Source: Symsagittifera roscoffensis (taxonomy: Eukaryota; Xenacoelomorpha; Acoela; Convolutidae). From it: a stretch of DNA of 64,000 bases. Shown here one piece after another: positions 1-10,234 of the stretch; within the stretch, counting starts at the first letter, position 1, and each line of letters starts with the position of its first letter. The stretch spans positions 30,542,401 to 30,606,400 of the forward strand of contig NC_087067.1 of NCBI RefSeq assembly GCF_963678635.1, written 5' to 3'. Below the pieces are notes generated by a model that did not search any database, had not been told where the DNA came from, and saw only the letters and a program-made list of their open reading frames with translations. The translations under genes and the position numbers were made by a program.

Positions 1-2
1 TA

Positions 3-380
3 TGCAGTACCTATGAAGTTTTTGTTTTCGACGTTACAAATGAAGGTCGCAAAAATCATTTAATTGCCGGAATGAAACTAGGGAGCAAAAAGTACCTAGA
101 AGGTGACGAAGGGCGAAGCGCTGAGGCCGGGTGTTGAGTGCAATCCAACCTTATAATTAAACAAGGAGAAGAAATGTTAATCGAGCCCAACCACCACCAT
201 CATAGGGATCTTGAAGGATCTGGTGACGACTTTGAGCATGAAAAAACTGACGGACTTGGAAGGATATCGGAGCGTTCCCAGGCTAATCAAGAGAAGAGCT
301 GTTGTCTGGAGGCTTCTCTTGGTCGGATACTAAGAGCGATATTCGGAAAAAAGGCAAACCTCACGTGTCATACAAAGTAA
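3..380 (+). pseudogene. Coding remnant, element A 5' region
   Basis: One frame is open from base 3 to 380 except for a TGA at 135-137. It encodes a charged segment with a His run (four consecutive His) and acidic and basic patches. I do not recognise it. Its position ahead of the coiled-coil gag segment suggests the N-terminal part of the same decayed polyprotein, or a separate upstream ORF. The left end lies outside the window. Confidence 0.35.
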
Positions 381-774
381 GAATGAAATAATGTCGAGCA
401 TATGTCCCAAGGAAGAAGACCCAAGTTCGGAACGAAAATTTTTTTTAACACGCCATACGTTGAATCATGGTTGCTATTCAGGCTAGCGAACTATCATATG
501 GCTGCGCCCCTTTGGGACTGACACACTCGTCGGACACAGAACTTACCCTAGAAAGTCCGAAGCTTTAGAAGAGCAAAAAAGCGGTTTCCGCTTCGCCATT
601 GAGACCATCATCGGATGGAATAACGATGGAAACGTCCTCGACATTTGATAGGCTAATGATGTCAATGAATACATAGAGCATTGGTGCGTCATCAAGCAGC
701 AGGCTGCAAACCTAAGTGCGTCTTTTTTTCTGGGTCCAACCCGAGAGTCGGGCTCGGCTAACAATAGGAATGGC

Positions 775-1398
775 ATGTTTGCCAATGTAATAGCAGATCT
801 CGACGATTTGCGACAAGACATGACAAAGAGAACAGACAGAATAGATGAAAGAGCTCTATATGGTCAGGAAAAACTGAGAGAAGAGTTAGCTGATGCAAAA
901 TTGCAGGCCAAATGTGACCAAGCTCTACTGGCTCAGAATTTTGATCAGTGCCTGGCAGAAAACATAGCTCTAGTCGCCAAGGGATCCGAGGAAAGAGAAC
1001 GTAGAATGACACAGGAAATTGAGCGACTACTCAACGATCACGATAGAACCAATACTCAAACGATGACGAACTTAGAGAGTAGATTGGACGAGAAGGCCGA
1101 CCTGATGATGCGAAACCTCGAAGAGCGATTGACCAGCTATAACCGAGCACATAGCTCAGACACGATTAAAAAATCACGTAAGACAACCAATGGCTTCCGA
1201 AAATCCAGACACACAGAGGCTCCCACGAGACCGAGAGCAAATTTCGAGTCTAAGGAAAAGAAAAGGCTTTGGCTGCAAGGAAAGATCTATAAGCACGAGT
1301 CAGAAGGCTGCATAGACCACTGGATAGAGGTGATGAAAGCTACAATTCGAGGAAGAAAATCTCTCGAAAAAACAATACTGCCGTGCACTGAAAATTAA
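775..1398 (+). pseudogene. Gag-like coiled-coil fragment
   Basis: A 207-codon open frame begins with ATG at 775. Residues 1-120 are almost all charged or Leu/Ala/Gln in heptad-like spacing (repeated LREELAD and ERERRM type stretches), predicting a long coiled coil. The C-terminal part is basic. A coiled-coil N-terminal gag followed about 570 bp later by a zinc knuckle fits the gag of a Ty3/gypsy element. Possibly full-frame by chance survival; downstream frames are broken. Confidence 0.5.
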
Positions 1399-1968
1399 CC
1401 TGAAGGGCACGGCGCTGAGCTGTGTCATGGTGAAAACGGCTAAAGAACATGGCAGTGCTTGGAAGATCTTCAATACTTCGTTTTGCTCTGGAGTACAAGG
1501 ACATCGGGCAATGGCGAAGTTTGAAAAGAGGTGCCAAAGGGATGATGAGTCAATCGAGAAAAATTTTTGGATTTTTTCTCGATTGAAGAGGAGAAGTAAC
1601 CTAATGAAAGGATTTCGGAAAGAAACTTGACTATAGCCCCCAAGTTCACGTACAGGGTGAGAAGTGACGAGCTGAAGACTATGCTGGTCAATTACTGCAC
1701 TTTATCACCGGATTTTGTACCCACGCCAAATGACTTGCGCATGACGTCGCGCGAGTACCTGCTAATTAAGCCAATTAATCCATGTCGTTAGAACAATTAT
1801 GGCAGTTATAGTGGTATGAACACCGGCACTGGTTCCGGTTGGTATAGACCTTGTGACGACATGGACAAGAGGTAATCATGGGCAAATTGTGGCTCACTGG
1901 GCCACCACATGCCAGCTTGTTCCACATAGAAACAAAGTCTGGAGGCAATTGGTTACTTCCTTGACAAT

Positions 1969-2160
1969 TTGGACGCGACAGACGAGGACCGAGAAGCAAA
2001 TGTTAGAGGTTTAATCATGAAATACGGCCAGGGATGTTTTCTCTTCAACCTCAAAGGGCACTTAAAATCAGGCTGTACACAGTTTTGGAATGCAGTAGCT
2101 GATGCGAAGTATCCTCGGCACCACGAGGTGTTATCCAGTCGAGCACGATTAATGAGTTGA
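1969..2160 (+). pseudogene. Degenerate gag zinc knuckle
   Basis: The frame contains GCFLFNLKGHLKSGC, which has the spacing of a retroviral CCHC knuckle (C-x2-C-x4-H-x4-C) with the second Cys changed to Phe. It is followed by TQFWNAVADAKYPRH and a short basic stretch. Known role of such knuckles: binding genomic RNA in the capsid. Loss of one zinc ligand is another sign that the element is dead. Confidence 0.55.
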
Positions 2161-2879
2161 GCTTAGTCAAGAAAGAAAGAAATGTCAAAAGGCACCTTTG
2201 CAAGCAAGAAAGTAGAAACAGTGCCAGAAGACAAAGGTGAACCGAATCTGGCTAAAATCTTTGCTAACACGCTTAAGTTGAATCATGGTCTGGTGGCGTT
2301 AACCGCATGACAGAAGGTTCAACAGGAACTAGCTACCAAGAATTTTTCAAGGTCGGAACTGGAAAACACGGAGCTGCGAGAAAAAATTAGACATCTTAGA
2401 GAAGATTTTGAAGGTGGAAGAACAAGAAGTACGCAAAAAACGAGGAATGAAGCTAAATGTTATATCAGGGAAGACCTTCGGTTTTACTAGAGAAGGTAGC
2501 AAATAATGGCGGTCAAGCCGAATCGGTCAAAAACTTAAGTGAACCTTCAGAAATCAAATTGATTCATCTGGGCATCCACGCCAATTTTGTGCGCGAGAAA
2601 GATCCGTAGCTATACTCCAGAGCGGTGAGAGCGCTACTCAAAAGAGGCGGACCAAGGTAAATGAGGGTAGTTGGAGGTCTATGGAGGTCTATGTCACTTA
2701 CTCAATCTTGATCAATATGGAAGGCATTAACATCTACACAAAGGCTGATGTATGTCACAATGAAAGTAGGTTGAATCTATATCAGGCAAGAAGAACTGAA
2801 GGTTCGACGTTGTGAACATAATGCCATGCTTGAGCAGGACGCAGTCCATATTCGTTGCTAAGCCGACCTATTGGCGCAC

Positions 2880-3235
2880 TCGCACGTGCTGGACGTACAA
2901 CTTGAGCAGCTGTCAGTAAAGGGCCTGCTGGACACCGGCGCAGATGACAGTATCATGCCCATTAGCACTTGGACCGATATAAGTTTTGATAGATCGGACT
3001 TGAAACCTACTTGTATCTGACTAGCCGCGGGCAACCAGGGTGCAAGTTATGTAGCTGGAAGGACATCTTGCTGCAACTGGGTGGAAGGCATCACTAGTTG
3101 AGGTTCCCAGTCGTCTATTCCTACTCAAGTCCGACAAATTCATTTTGACACGCGACTTCGTGCGCAAATATGGTGTCACAATTGAACTCAACGATGAACT
3201 AATAATAATTAAAAAACCAGAGAGGAAGTATTAAA
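2880..3235 (+). pseudogene. Retropepsin-like protease remnant
   Basis: LLDTGADDSIMPISTW is readable from about 2925; DTGAD is the catalytic triad motif of retroviral aspartic proteases. A TGA follows within 90 bases (near 3018) and the frame then changes. Position between the zinc knuckle and RT matches Ty3/gypsy. Confidence 0.65.
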
Positions 3236-4029
3236 AAAACCCGTCAATAAAATCTTGATGAATCAATCCAAATTGCCAATTTTACTAGATCAAAAAGTTA
3301 GACTAAAACCAAATCAAGCCCTTGTGGCCACGCTTAGGACGAGCAACTTAAATGAACTTAACAGCAATAGAACGTTCAGACAATTTGTTTAGTCAACCCA
3401 AAAAGTATGATCTCAGCTATTTTACGAAGAAGTTGCTCACTCACTCAGAACGGACTTTGTTTGAGTGTGTTTGTGAACAAGCAAGCATCACCAGTGACGA
3501 TACAACGTGAAAAAAATCTTGGTTATGTGTTGTCTCTGAACATCAGAGCATGGAGAACTAGAAGAAATTTGAAGTGACTGAGTGTCCGTTACATGCTAAC
3601 ACTAACAAAGAGTGTATATTGAAGAGAATAAATGAATTATGCTATTTACAGAAGGTGTTTTCTACAAACTGGGAAACAGACGATGGTTGGTCCAGCCGCT
3701 CAATTCTCCCTGAAAAGACATCAGATACAGAATTAGCAGCAAAAAAACCAGTCTTACTTGAAATAGAGCCCTTTAACAGCAAAATGTCAGACGAATAGCT
3801 GGATTCCTCTAGGGAAGTGTTAAATTGGAACGCAGACGTTTTTCGAAACACAAGGCCAACATCGTTTGTTTCGTTTTTGTGGAGCATGAGATAGAAATAG
3901 AACAAAGCGCGGTACCTCACAGGAAAGGAGCTAGGGGAATGACCCAAACAAGTCAGAGGCACGTGGGAAATAAGTTGAATTAGTTATGGAGTATGATATG
4001 GTTGAGTCATCAAAGTCTTCGTGGGCTTG

Positions 4030-4660
4030 GGGCGTGGTCCTGGCTAAAATAAGGCGGGCAAATTACGTTTTGCTGTGATTTTTGGAATTTGAACAAAGTG
4101 ACGATCAAAGATGCCTATACGATCTAGCGTATTGAGGAAATTCTATCGAAGTTAGGAGACGCGAATTTCTTCGAGACTTTGGATTTGGGCTCTGCGTTCT
4201 GGGAGATGCCCCTCGGGAAGCAGGACCGAGAAAACAGTCTTTGCGTGCGAACTGGGACTGTTCTAATGGAAGAGGTTGCCTTTTGGATTGTGTAACGCGA
4301 CAGTAACATTCCAAAGATTAATGGCTCAGGCACTAAGGAGCGTAACGAAAAAGTATGGAAACCATATAATGTGCTAAGTTGACGACGTTGTCATTGCAAC
4401 ATCGATCTTGGAAGATCATATGGGAAGGCTAGACGAAGTCTTCACTTGCATGAAACAGACCGGCCTGAAATCCAAAACCTCCAAGTGTGAAATCCTGATG
4501 GATACCATAAAGTATCAAGGTCTCCTTTTTGACGAACACCGAGTCAGACCAGACCCTGAGGTGGTGGAAGCGGTGCTGACATGCAGCAACTTATGCGGAA
4601 AAAGGGTGAGAAACTCAGCTGGAGCGATGAGGCTGAACTCTCTTTCGAGAATATAAAACT
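4030..4660 (+). pseudogene. Ty3/gypsy reverse transcriptase remnant
   Basis: Successive frames read CCDFWNLNKVTIKDAY, then FFETLDLGSAFWEMPL (fingers and the first catalytic Asp region), then a palm motif VDDVVIAT near 4380 preceded by a TAA where the family has Tyr. The thumb region follows (LKSKTSKCEILMDTIKYQGL). At least one frameshift lies between 4260 and 4400. The match in order and motif is convincing; the enzyme cannot be made. Confidence 0.75.
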
Positions 4661-4699
4661 TAAGCTATGCGAGGCCCTGGTCCTTGGCGCCGACCGGAA

Positions 4700-4893
4700 A
4701 AGGAAATGTTCGTTTTAGATACTGACGCATCAGTGGTAGCCATTTCGGGCACACTCCATCAGGAACAAGAAGTGAATGGAAGAACTGTTCTTCGACCCAT
4801 AGCTTATAGTAGTAAAGTTCTTAGCGACACTGAAATGAAATACGGTACGACAAAGGCAGAAATGTTCAGAGGAATAGACCTGATTTATTGTTG
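4700..4893 (+). pseudogene. RNase H remnant
   Basis: FVLDTDASVVAISGTLHQ and RPIAYSSKVLSDTEMKYG match the start of the Ty3/gypsy RNase H domain (first catalytic Asp in DTDAS). The frame stops at 4893. The rest of the domain is visible in broken frames to about 5090, with SFLAENILDGS-like and HRASDSQQASKH-like pieces. Confidence 0.7.
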
Positions 4894-5186
4894 AAAAGTA
4901 TAGACTTTATATAGGAAGTGCTCCCTTTAAACTACGCATTGATAACCGAGCTCTTTCTTGGCTGAAAACATACTCGATGGATCGAATTTATGCCGTTCGC
5001 TGAATAGTACGCCTTGATGACTATCACATTAACATAGAGCATCGGACTCGCAACAAGCATCAAAACACCGACAGCCTGAGTACCGAGACGGAGTTCTATG
5101 AGCGGCTCGAAGAGAAATAGGCTAACTAGGCAGAAATTGAGGACGAATTTTTCTTCAGGGAGCCGACTCATTAAGTTGATTTGGAC

Positions 5187-5493
5187 GTGGAATTGTCCGG
5201 GGACTCGGACATCTTCAAGCACGGCTTTGAAAAACTGTCCGGGGAGTCGGAAAGTAAAATCTTCTGCCACAAAACAAGGCTCGGGGAGTCAAAGTCAGAA
5301 CATTCATGGGACAAAGTTTTGTCCGGGGAGTCAAAAAGCACGAAGGAAAGTTAAGAATGCGACTATGCCGACTCCAACAACTCGAGTGATGATTCCAAGT
5401 CCCCAGCTAATGGGAACATTTCTGAGTTACTTCCGAATGCTTTTCTCATCCGTACTGATCTGGAACCCAAAGAACAGGAAGCGACACCTTTGA
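5187..5493 (+). pseudogene. Pol linker with repeated LSGES units
   Basis: Frame 3 carries a repeat translated as LSGDSD, LSGESE, LGESK, LSGESK at 5193, 5235, 5278 and 5319, from a DNA unit tccggggagtc. A further copy of the unit occurs at about 6268. The segment is acidic and Ser/Lys-rich and lies between RNase H and the expected integrase, so it is likely a flexible tether. One stop (TAA, near 5355) interrupts it. Confidence 0.45.
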
Positions 5494-5579
5494 AGAAGAT
5501 ATGCTGCGTTAAAAAGATGGCGATGCCCACGCCCCAGAAATAATCAGCGGAGAAATGAACGTAATGAAAACATAGTTGA

Positions 5580-5880
5580 AGGCCAAATATCGAATATCCG
5601 ATCTTCTAAGGGCTCAGAGAAATGATAAAACGACGAGAACTTTGAAAAATTGTAAAGGTTTAAGCACTTGATAAATTTGACGTGAAAGAGGATAGTTATG
5701 AGATTCTATAACATTTTACAAGAAAATAGAAGGTTTGTTGTACCTAAATAAAGTGTATCGTGGCCTACAAACGCGAAGAGGAAGACAAAATCCTTTATAA
5801 ATATAATTTAATAGTCTTGACACAGCTGTACCAAACAGAATTATTGTTTCGCTCAAACGGAAATTTTGTTGTCGTGGAAA
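5580..5880 (+). pseudogene. Possible pol segment ahead of integrase
   Basis: Broken frames give DLLRAQRNDKTTRTL, then DSYEI and LTQLYQTELLFRSH. This resembles the stretch just before the integrase zinc-binding domain in gypsy polyproteins, where LPQLY and LFRSHD-type motifs occur. After LLFRSH the similarity stops; no HHCC or DDE follows. Confidence 0.3.
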
Positions 5881-5899
5881 ACTTGCCCTAAACTACGTA

Positions 5900-6124
5900 A
5901 TGAATTTATTAGTTAGGCTGGATGAGAAAAAAGTCTCGCATGACATCGAACTAGTCGACGATAGAGAGACAGATTGGGTTGATGATTGCTCAGAACCGGA
6001 AGTGGAACTCGCAACTGAAGTGGAACAGTCGCACGAGCAAGATTTGACATATCAGCGAGTACACGAATGGCTCCATGATCTGCCTGCAGATCCAAAGGAG
6101 ACAGTACCAGTTCTGACGATTTAG
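5900..6124 (+). pseudogene. Acidic open frame of unknown function
   Basis: A 74-codon frame rich in Asp and Glu (DDRETDWVDDCSEPEVELATEV region) starts with ATG at 5900 and stops at 6122. It continues in the same frame beyond the stop for about 100 bases with plausible coding sequence. Not recognised. It stands where integrase would be expected. Confidence 0.3.
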
Positions 6125-6429
6125 GAAGTGGATCAACTCAGCATCAAGTACATCAGTCACGACAGTACTGAATCCAGTTGGGTTGTTGCAGATAGACCTT
6201 TATGCGTTCCCGATTCTAACCTCGATCTGCTCGATCTGGGCAATTAACGGGGACGTCGATGAATATTTTGTCCGGGGAGTGGGGGTAGAACTCACCCGCG
6301 CCAAAAATCTGATGATCAAAAAAATTACAATTGGCGAGAGAAATAGAAGAGTTGGAAGCAGGGAGGAATCCTTAAAAAAGCGCTTCCGAACGGCTTTTTT
6401 ATCATATTTTGATCTCCCGAATCACTATT

Positions 6430-6830
6430 CGCACAGCATTGTTGTGACCGACTGTGATTTTAAACTCATCGAATGCTCGTGTACCGTAGCGATAACTGCG
6501 GATGTAAGTTTTAAAACAGCGCTAGCGGCCGACTAAAAAGAGAGTACCATTATTTGTGTGAACAAAAGCCTGGTGTAGGAGAGATGATAGCGTTGCTCCC
6601 TGTTGCATCACATATACCGGAAAAATACCTGTTTGTGTTTTTTGATAGCCAAGGTCACAGATAGACAACACGTGGACCCCGAAAAATTAAAGCTGGCACT
6701 AAGTTGATTCAGCGATTTCTTGGTCGAAAGAGGAGTGACCTCACTCTTCTTGCCAATTTTTGACCTTGACAGGAAAAATCTGCATCCCAAAGAGTTATAA
6801 ACTCTTGTTCACGTGATTTGTTTGGAAACA
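6430..6830 (+). pseudogene. Possible macro-domain-like remnant
   Basis: Pieces in three frames read in order: CTVAITADVSFKTALAAD, then YHYLCEQKPGVGEMIALLP, then EKYLFVFF, then TSLFLPIFDLDRKNLHPKEL. The pattern (TAD near a strand, ALAADFK-like helix, pG...i.ll, a buried strand with LfvF, a second strand slfLPifd) resembles ADP-ribose-binding macro domains. This is motif reading by eye; no fold search was run. The frame is broken at about 6536 and again at about 6670 and 6810. Confidence 0.35.
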
Positions 6831-6834
6831 GACA

Positions 6835-7293
6835 TTGAAGTCTACTTGCAAAAGCAATACCATCTATGCATATGTTAACGCCTCGATTAGGATTAGGATT
6901 CCGATAGAAGGGGATGATAAGAGGTACGAGTGGCTGGATACAATAAAGGGAGATAGCCGGTTTGCCGACTACGACCCCACAGACATCAAGAACGCAAAGT
7001 ATTTAATAATGGCCAGTTCAGATTATGTGTACACGCCTCGTTTGTTGTTTCGGCCAGATGTGATCTTCATGGCAGCTCGCAAGTTGGATTGGGGACGATC
7101 AGTGGGGATGGCAATAAGCGTTCAGAGGGTCGACAACATAGATCCAATTGTGATAATATTCGCTGAGTCGAGTGATCACTTACAGAGCCGGGGACTGTTG
7201 GGCCAACTCACTGATGGGCTGGTTCCCTGTAATGAGATCATGGAAGAGGCGATTTTGATACTGTTGTCGGACATAACGGAGGCAGAAAATTAG
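6835..7293 (+). CDS. 152-codon open frame, unknown
   Basis: An uninterrupted frame stops at TAG (7291-7293); its apparent start at 6835 is not an ATG, and the coding signal seems to run in from the macro-like region upstream in a shifted frame. It encodes a compact mixed alpha/beta-looking protein with KRYEWLDTIKGD, DYVYTPRLLFRPDVIFMAAR and PIVIIFAESSDHL stretches and no transmembrane segment. The length and balanced composition suggest genuine coding descent. I do not recognise the family. It is the longest clean piece in the 3' part of element A. Confidence 0.4.
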   Translation: MKSTCKSNTIYAYVNASIRIRIPIEGDDKRYEWLDTIKGDSRFADYDPTDIKNAKYLIMASSDYVYTPRLLFRPDVIFMAARKLDWGRSVGMAISVQRVDNIDPIVIIFAESSDHLQSRGLLGQLTDGLVPCNEIMEEAILILLSDITEAEN

Positions 7294-7683
7294 ATACAGC
7301 GATGTTTTACAAGGAATGCTGTGAAAATTGTTCTGTTCTCGTGTTATCACCTACATATGCCTCACTGCTAGAACTCTTGCAGTTTTTTCTTTTTAGTTTC
7401 ATGAGACACAACATATCAAACACTTTGGCGTCTGGGTTCATAAGATTGATAAAAATTAAAAATTTTCAGAAAAATTATAGCCATTTCTGGTTTGTCAAGA
7501 AGTTTCTTGTCCTCTAAAAAATGTTGTTTGAAATTTTTTTACCATCCATAAAATGATTAGTTTTTACAATTAAATACTTTGTAAAAGGTGAATCCTTGTT
7601 TTAGCTTAAGAGCAGACCTTAAAACGTCTGATTCAGACAGTTTTGTTAAGTTCTTTTTGCGAAGAACTTACTGTCGCTTTTAT
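7294..7683. other. AT-rich sequence without genes
   Basis: No coding signal, RNA gene or ordered repeat was seen here. Confidence 0.6.
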
Positions 7684-8123
7684 GTCAAATTCTGAATGCC
7701 AGTTTCGACAACACTACAAAAGAGCCCCCATTTGATGACAGTTTTTGAATTTTTTTAATATTTTAATTTTGATTGATAAAATTTTTGCTCCCCAAAGTTT
7801 ACCTGCTCGTTTGATTCCAAATTTTGGGTTTTTTCACTGAGTTTTTAGACATACAGTGAAACTTAATTATAAGAGTTCTCTGGTGACTAATTTTTAATTT
7901 TGACGTTTTTTCAGCAGCAGGTCATGTTTTCAAAGAGTGTGAGAATCTTCAAGATTTTCTGGAAAACGTTTTAATTGATAACTATAAAATCTTAGCACAC
8001 TCTTCGAAAACATGACCTGCTGCTGAAAAAACGTCACAACTATAAAATTGTCAAAAAATACAGATAAGTCATCAAATGGGGTTTGTTTTGTAGTGTTGCC
8101 GAAACTGGCATTCAAAATTTGAC
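7684..8123. repeat. Outer inverted repeat of a fold-back cluster
   Basis: The left arm 7684-7739 (starting gtcaaattctgaatgccag) is the reverse complement, with a few mismatches, of the right arm 8068-8123 (ending ctggcattcaaaatttgac). The arms enclose a second, nested hairpin at 7902-8035. The left interior is about 130 bp longer than the right, so the fold is asymmetric. Confidence 0.8.
7902..8035. repeat. Hairpin 1 with 54-nt loop
   Basis: The 40-nt arms 7902-7941 and 7996-8035 are inverted copies with one mismatch (core cagcagcaggtcatgttttc). They flank a 54-nt loop, 7942-7995, starting agaatcttcaagattttc and ending aaaatcttag. The same loop recurs in hairpin 2 with different arms. Confidence 0.85.
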
Positions 8124-8130
8124 AAAAAAG

Positions 8131-8270
8131 GAAATTGGAAATTGTAGGATAAAAAATTTGTAAAAATTTTGTGAGAATCTTCAAGATTTTCTGGAAAACG
8201 TTTTACTTGATAACTATCAAATCTTAGCACAAAGTTTTTACAAATTTTTCATCCTACAATTTCCAATTTC
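8131..8270. repeat. Hairpin 2 sharing the same loop
   Basis: The 43-nt arms 8131-8173 and 8228-8270 are inverted copies with about two mismatches (core gaaattggaaattgtagga). They flank a 54-nt loop, 8174-8227, that differs from the loop of hairpin 1 at only two positions, although the arms of the two hairpins are unrelated. Both loops are bounded by GTG on the left and CAC on the right. Confidence 0.85.
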
Positions 8271-8826
8271 AACGTATTTGGCCCCAGAGTCTTATATTCT
8301 TATAAAATCAGCAAAAAAAATCATGAATAGGGTCGAGCAGAACTTAAAAGATTGAACAATCATTAAATGATCGGGTTTAATCGATTGAACTGCTTGCCAC
8401 ATTTAGCGTAAGAAACGATTTTGTAGACCGGACAAATCATAATGATTTTGGTACCTTTCAAAGGCAGGAAATCAGAAGGCAATAAAAAAGTGCATTTTTC
8501 TTGCAGTGAAATTTTATTTCTTGAATAAACGTAAAACCGTCTGTGAAATAATTTTGATTTAAGCGTTATCTGTCAATCAACTGTTTAATGAATAAAAAAG
8601 TCTGAAGCACCGACAAAAAACTCGAAATATCAAAGAACTATTTCGATTTAGTTTTATCTTAAAAAGAAAAAGTTTTTCTAAAGTTCAAAACGTTGTCCAA
8701 TATTGGTTAAATCCTATAGTTTCTAGCAAAATGAATAGATAAACTTTAAAATTTTCAAAAGAATCATGACCTTCAAGCTAAATTTTAATCAAAATGGTTC
8801 TTTGAAGTTTCGCTTTCTTTGTAGTT

Positions 8827-8930
8827 TAGAACATAGTTGAAGGGTGCCCGAGGAAAAAAGAGCCCGGCCTGAGGGCCCGAAGTGCCCGAGTGCGGCTGTT
8901 TTGCCTGAGGCCATCTTCAACTATGTTCTA
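8827..8930. repeat. Perfect 16-bp inverted repeat around a GC-rich core
   Basis: tagaacatagttgaag at 8827-8842 is exactly inverted at 8915-8930. The 72-bp core between them is far more GC-rich than its surroundings and repeats gcccgag three times. It looks like a small mobile insertion or a structured element. No coding role is evident. Confidence 0.7.
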
Positions 8931-10120
8931 ACTTTTGAAGAGTATGTTTTTGCTCTTTCTGATGGAAAGATGCCAGAAAATTGTGAAAGAGCCCGGAAAA
9001 GTGCGCGAAACTATGCAAACGATTTCTTTTTTTATTCTTGCGTTCTAATATTTTTCTTTTTTTTTCATGCCTTGTCGTGAAAGAACATGTGTGAAAGAGC
9101 AAAAATATACTCTTCTTTTTGTTTGTTTTATGTTTTTTTTTGCTCTAAAAATTTGCATGGAAGTTTGTTGTTGAACCAAATCGGTGAAGTTTTTGCTTTG
9201 ATTTTATTGAAAAAGTGGTTATTGAAACAAATTGAAGTCGTTTTACAATGCTTTTCCACAGTTCTACTGTAATTTTGAACGTCTCAACACCATTTTGAAC
9301 ACCTTTTGGATGTCTCGAGATCAGAATTATAGCTAGTGTCAGAATGTTCACAATATGATTTTTGTTTAACGAATCTGATCAAAGTTAGTTAATCTGAAGT
9401 TACTCATTTCAATGTTGGATTTTAGTTCCTCGCCTATTATCTCTCGTAAAAATCGTTCAAAACCAACTATTCAATGCAATAGTTTTTGAACGGTTAAATT
9501 GATCAAGGTCACCAATATTACCAACAATATGCCATTAACAATATATATATCTGCTTACGCATTGAAAAGGAAAAATATGTTTTTCAAAAGTCAAATGAGC
9601 ACAGGTTTCTATTTGAACAGTTGCCTTTTCAAAAGGATATCGCCAAAAAGTTTTTAAGTGTTATATTTTTCAACAAAATTTTCGTCTTAATTTTGTGAAA
9701 TAATTCTGAAACTTAGACACTGAAAAAAATTTGAAATTGCAAACGATTTTTCAAAGTTGCATTTGAACTATCAAAAGAGCCAACCAAAATGATTGCGTTT
9801 TTTCAGAGCTCGATTTTTTGTATAAATTCAAGTCCTTAATTTCAAAATAAATTTTATTCAGCGGCGATCAGAGAAGCAATTTTTGAATTGAAAAACATAA
9901 GACGCCGACAGAATGGCATACTTTTGTGTTGGCATCTTTACAATGTGTTATATAATTGCATTATAATAAATAACAAAGAGTTGCTACGAAAAAAAGGGTT
10001 AAAATGAGCAATCCGACAATTTTGAGCATGTTTAGCATGCAAATTTGGGTTTTCAGGCGTGCTTGACACAAGTTTTATCTGAAAAACTGGCTTTTGCATG
10101 AAAATTTTTTTGAATTTAGG
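8931..10120. other. AT-rich sequence, diverged duplicate of 11720-12250
   Basis: No genes. Stretches around 9690-9800 (aaataattctga, gacactgaaa, atgattgcg) reappear in the same order and orientation around 11730-11850. The phrase caaggtcacc with atattaccaa at 9506 resembles 12230. This suggests an old duplication flanking the hairpin cluster between them. Confidence 0.45.
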
Positions 10121-10234
10121 ACAATTGCTCCTTTCAATTATTTTTGTGTGTTCAAACTTTTTGCAGATCTCTAAATAAGCTATTTATAGAGAATTGCAAA
10201 AAGTTCGGACAGACAGAATTAATTAGAAAGAGCA

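Larger units (their letters stand above)
1..7293 (+). mobile_element. Decayed Ty3/gypsy-like retroelement A
   Basis: A run of broken + strand reading frames follows the order coiled-coil gag, CCHC knuckle, aspartic protease, RT, RNase H, then a repeated linker. That order is the Ty3/gypsy order. Every domain is interrupted by stops and frame changes, so the copy is dead. No LTR is visible on either side; the window edge cuts the left end. No integrase HHCC or DDE motif was found downstream of RNase H, where coding-like sequence of another kind lies instead (5900-7293). It is unrelated in detail to the two minus strand elements further right. Confidence 0.7.

Noticed and set aside
5098-5493. 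131-codon + frame with Gly/Ser/Arg repeats
   Set aside because: The repeated unit reads as LSGES in the neighbouring frame, which agrees better with the surrounding pol remnants.
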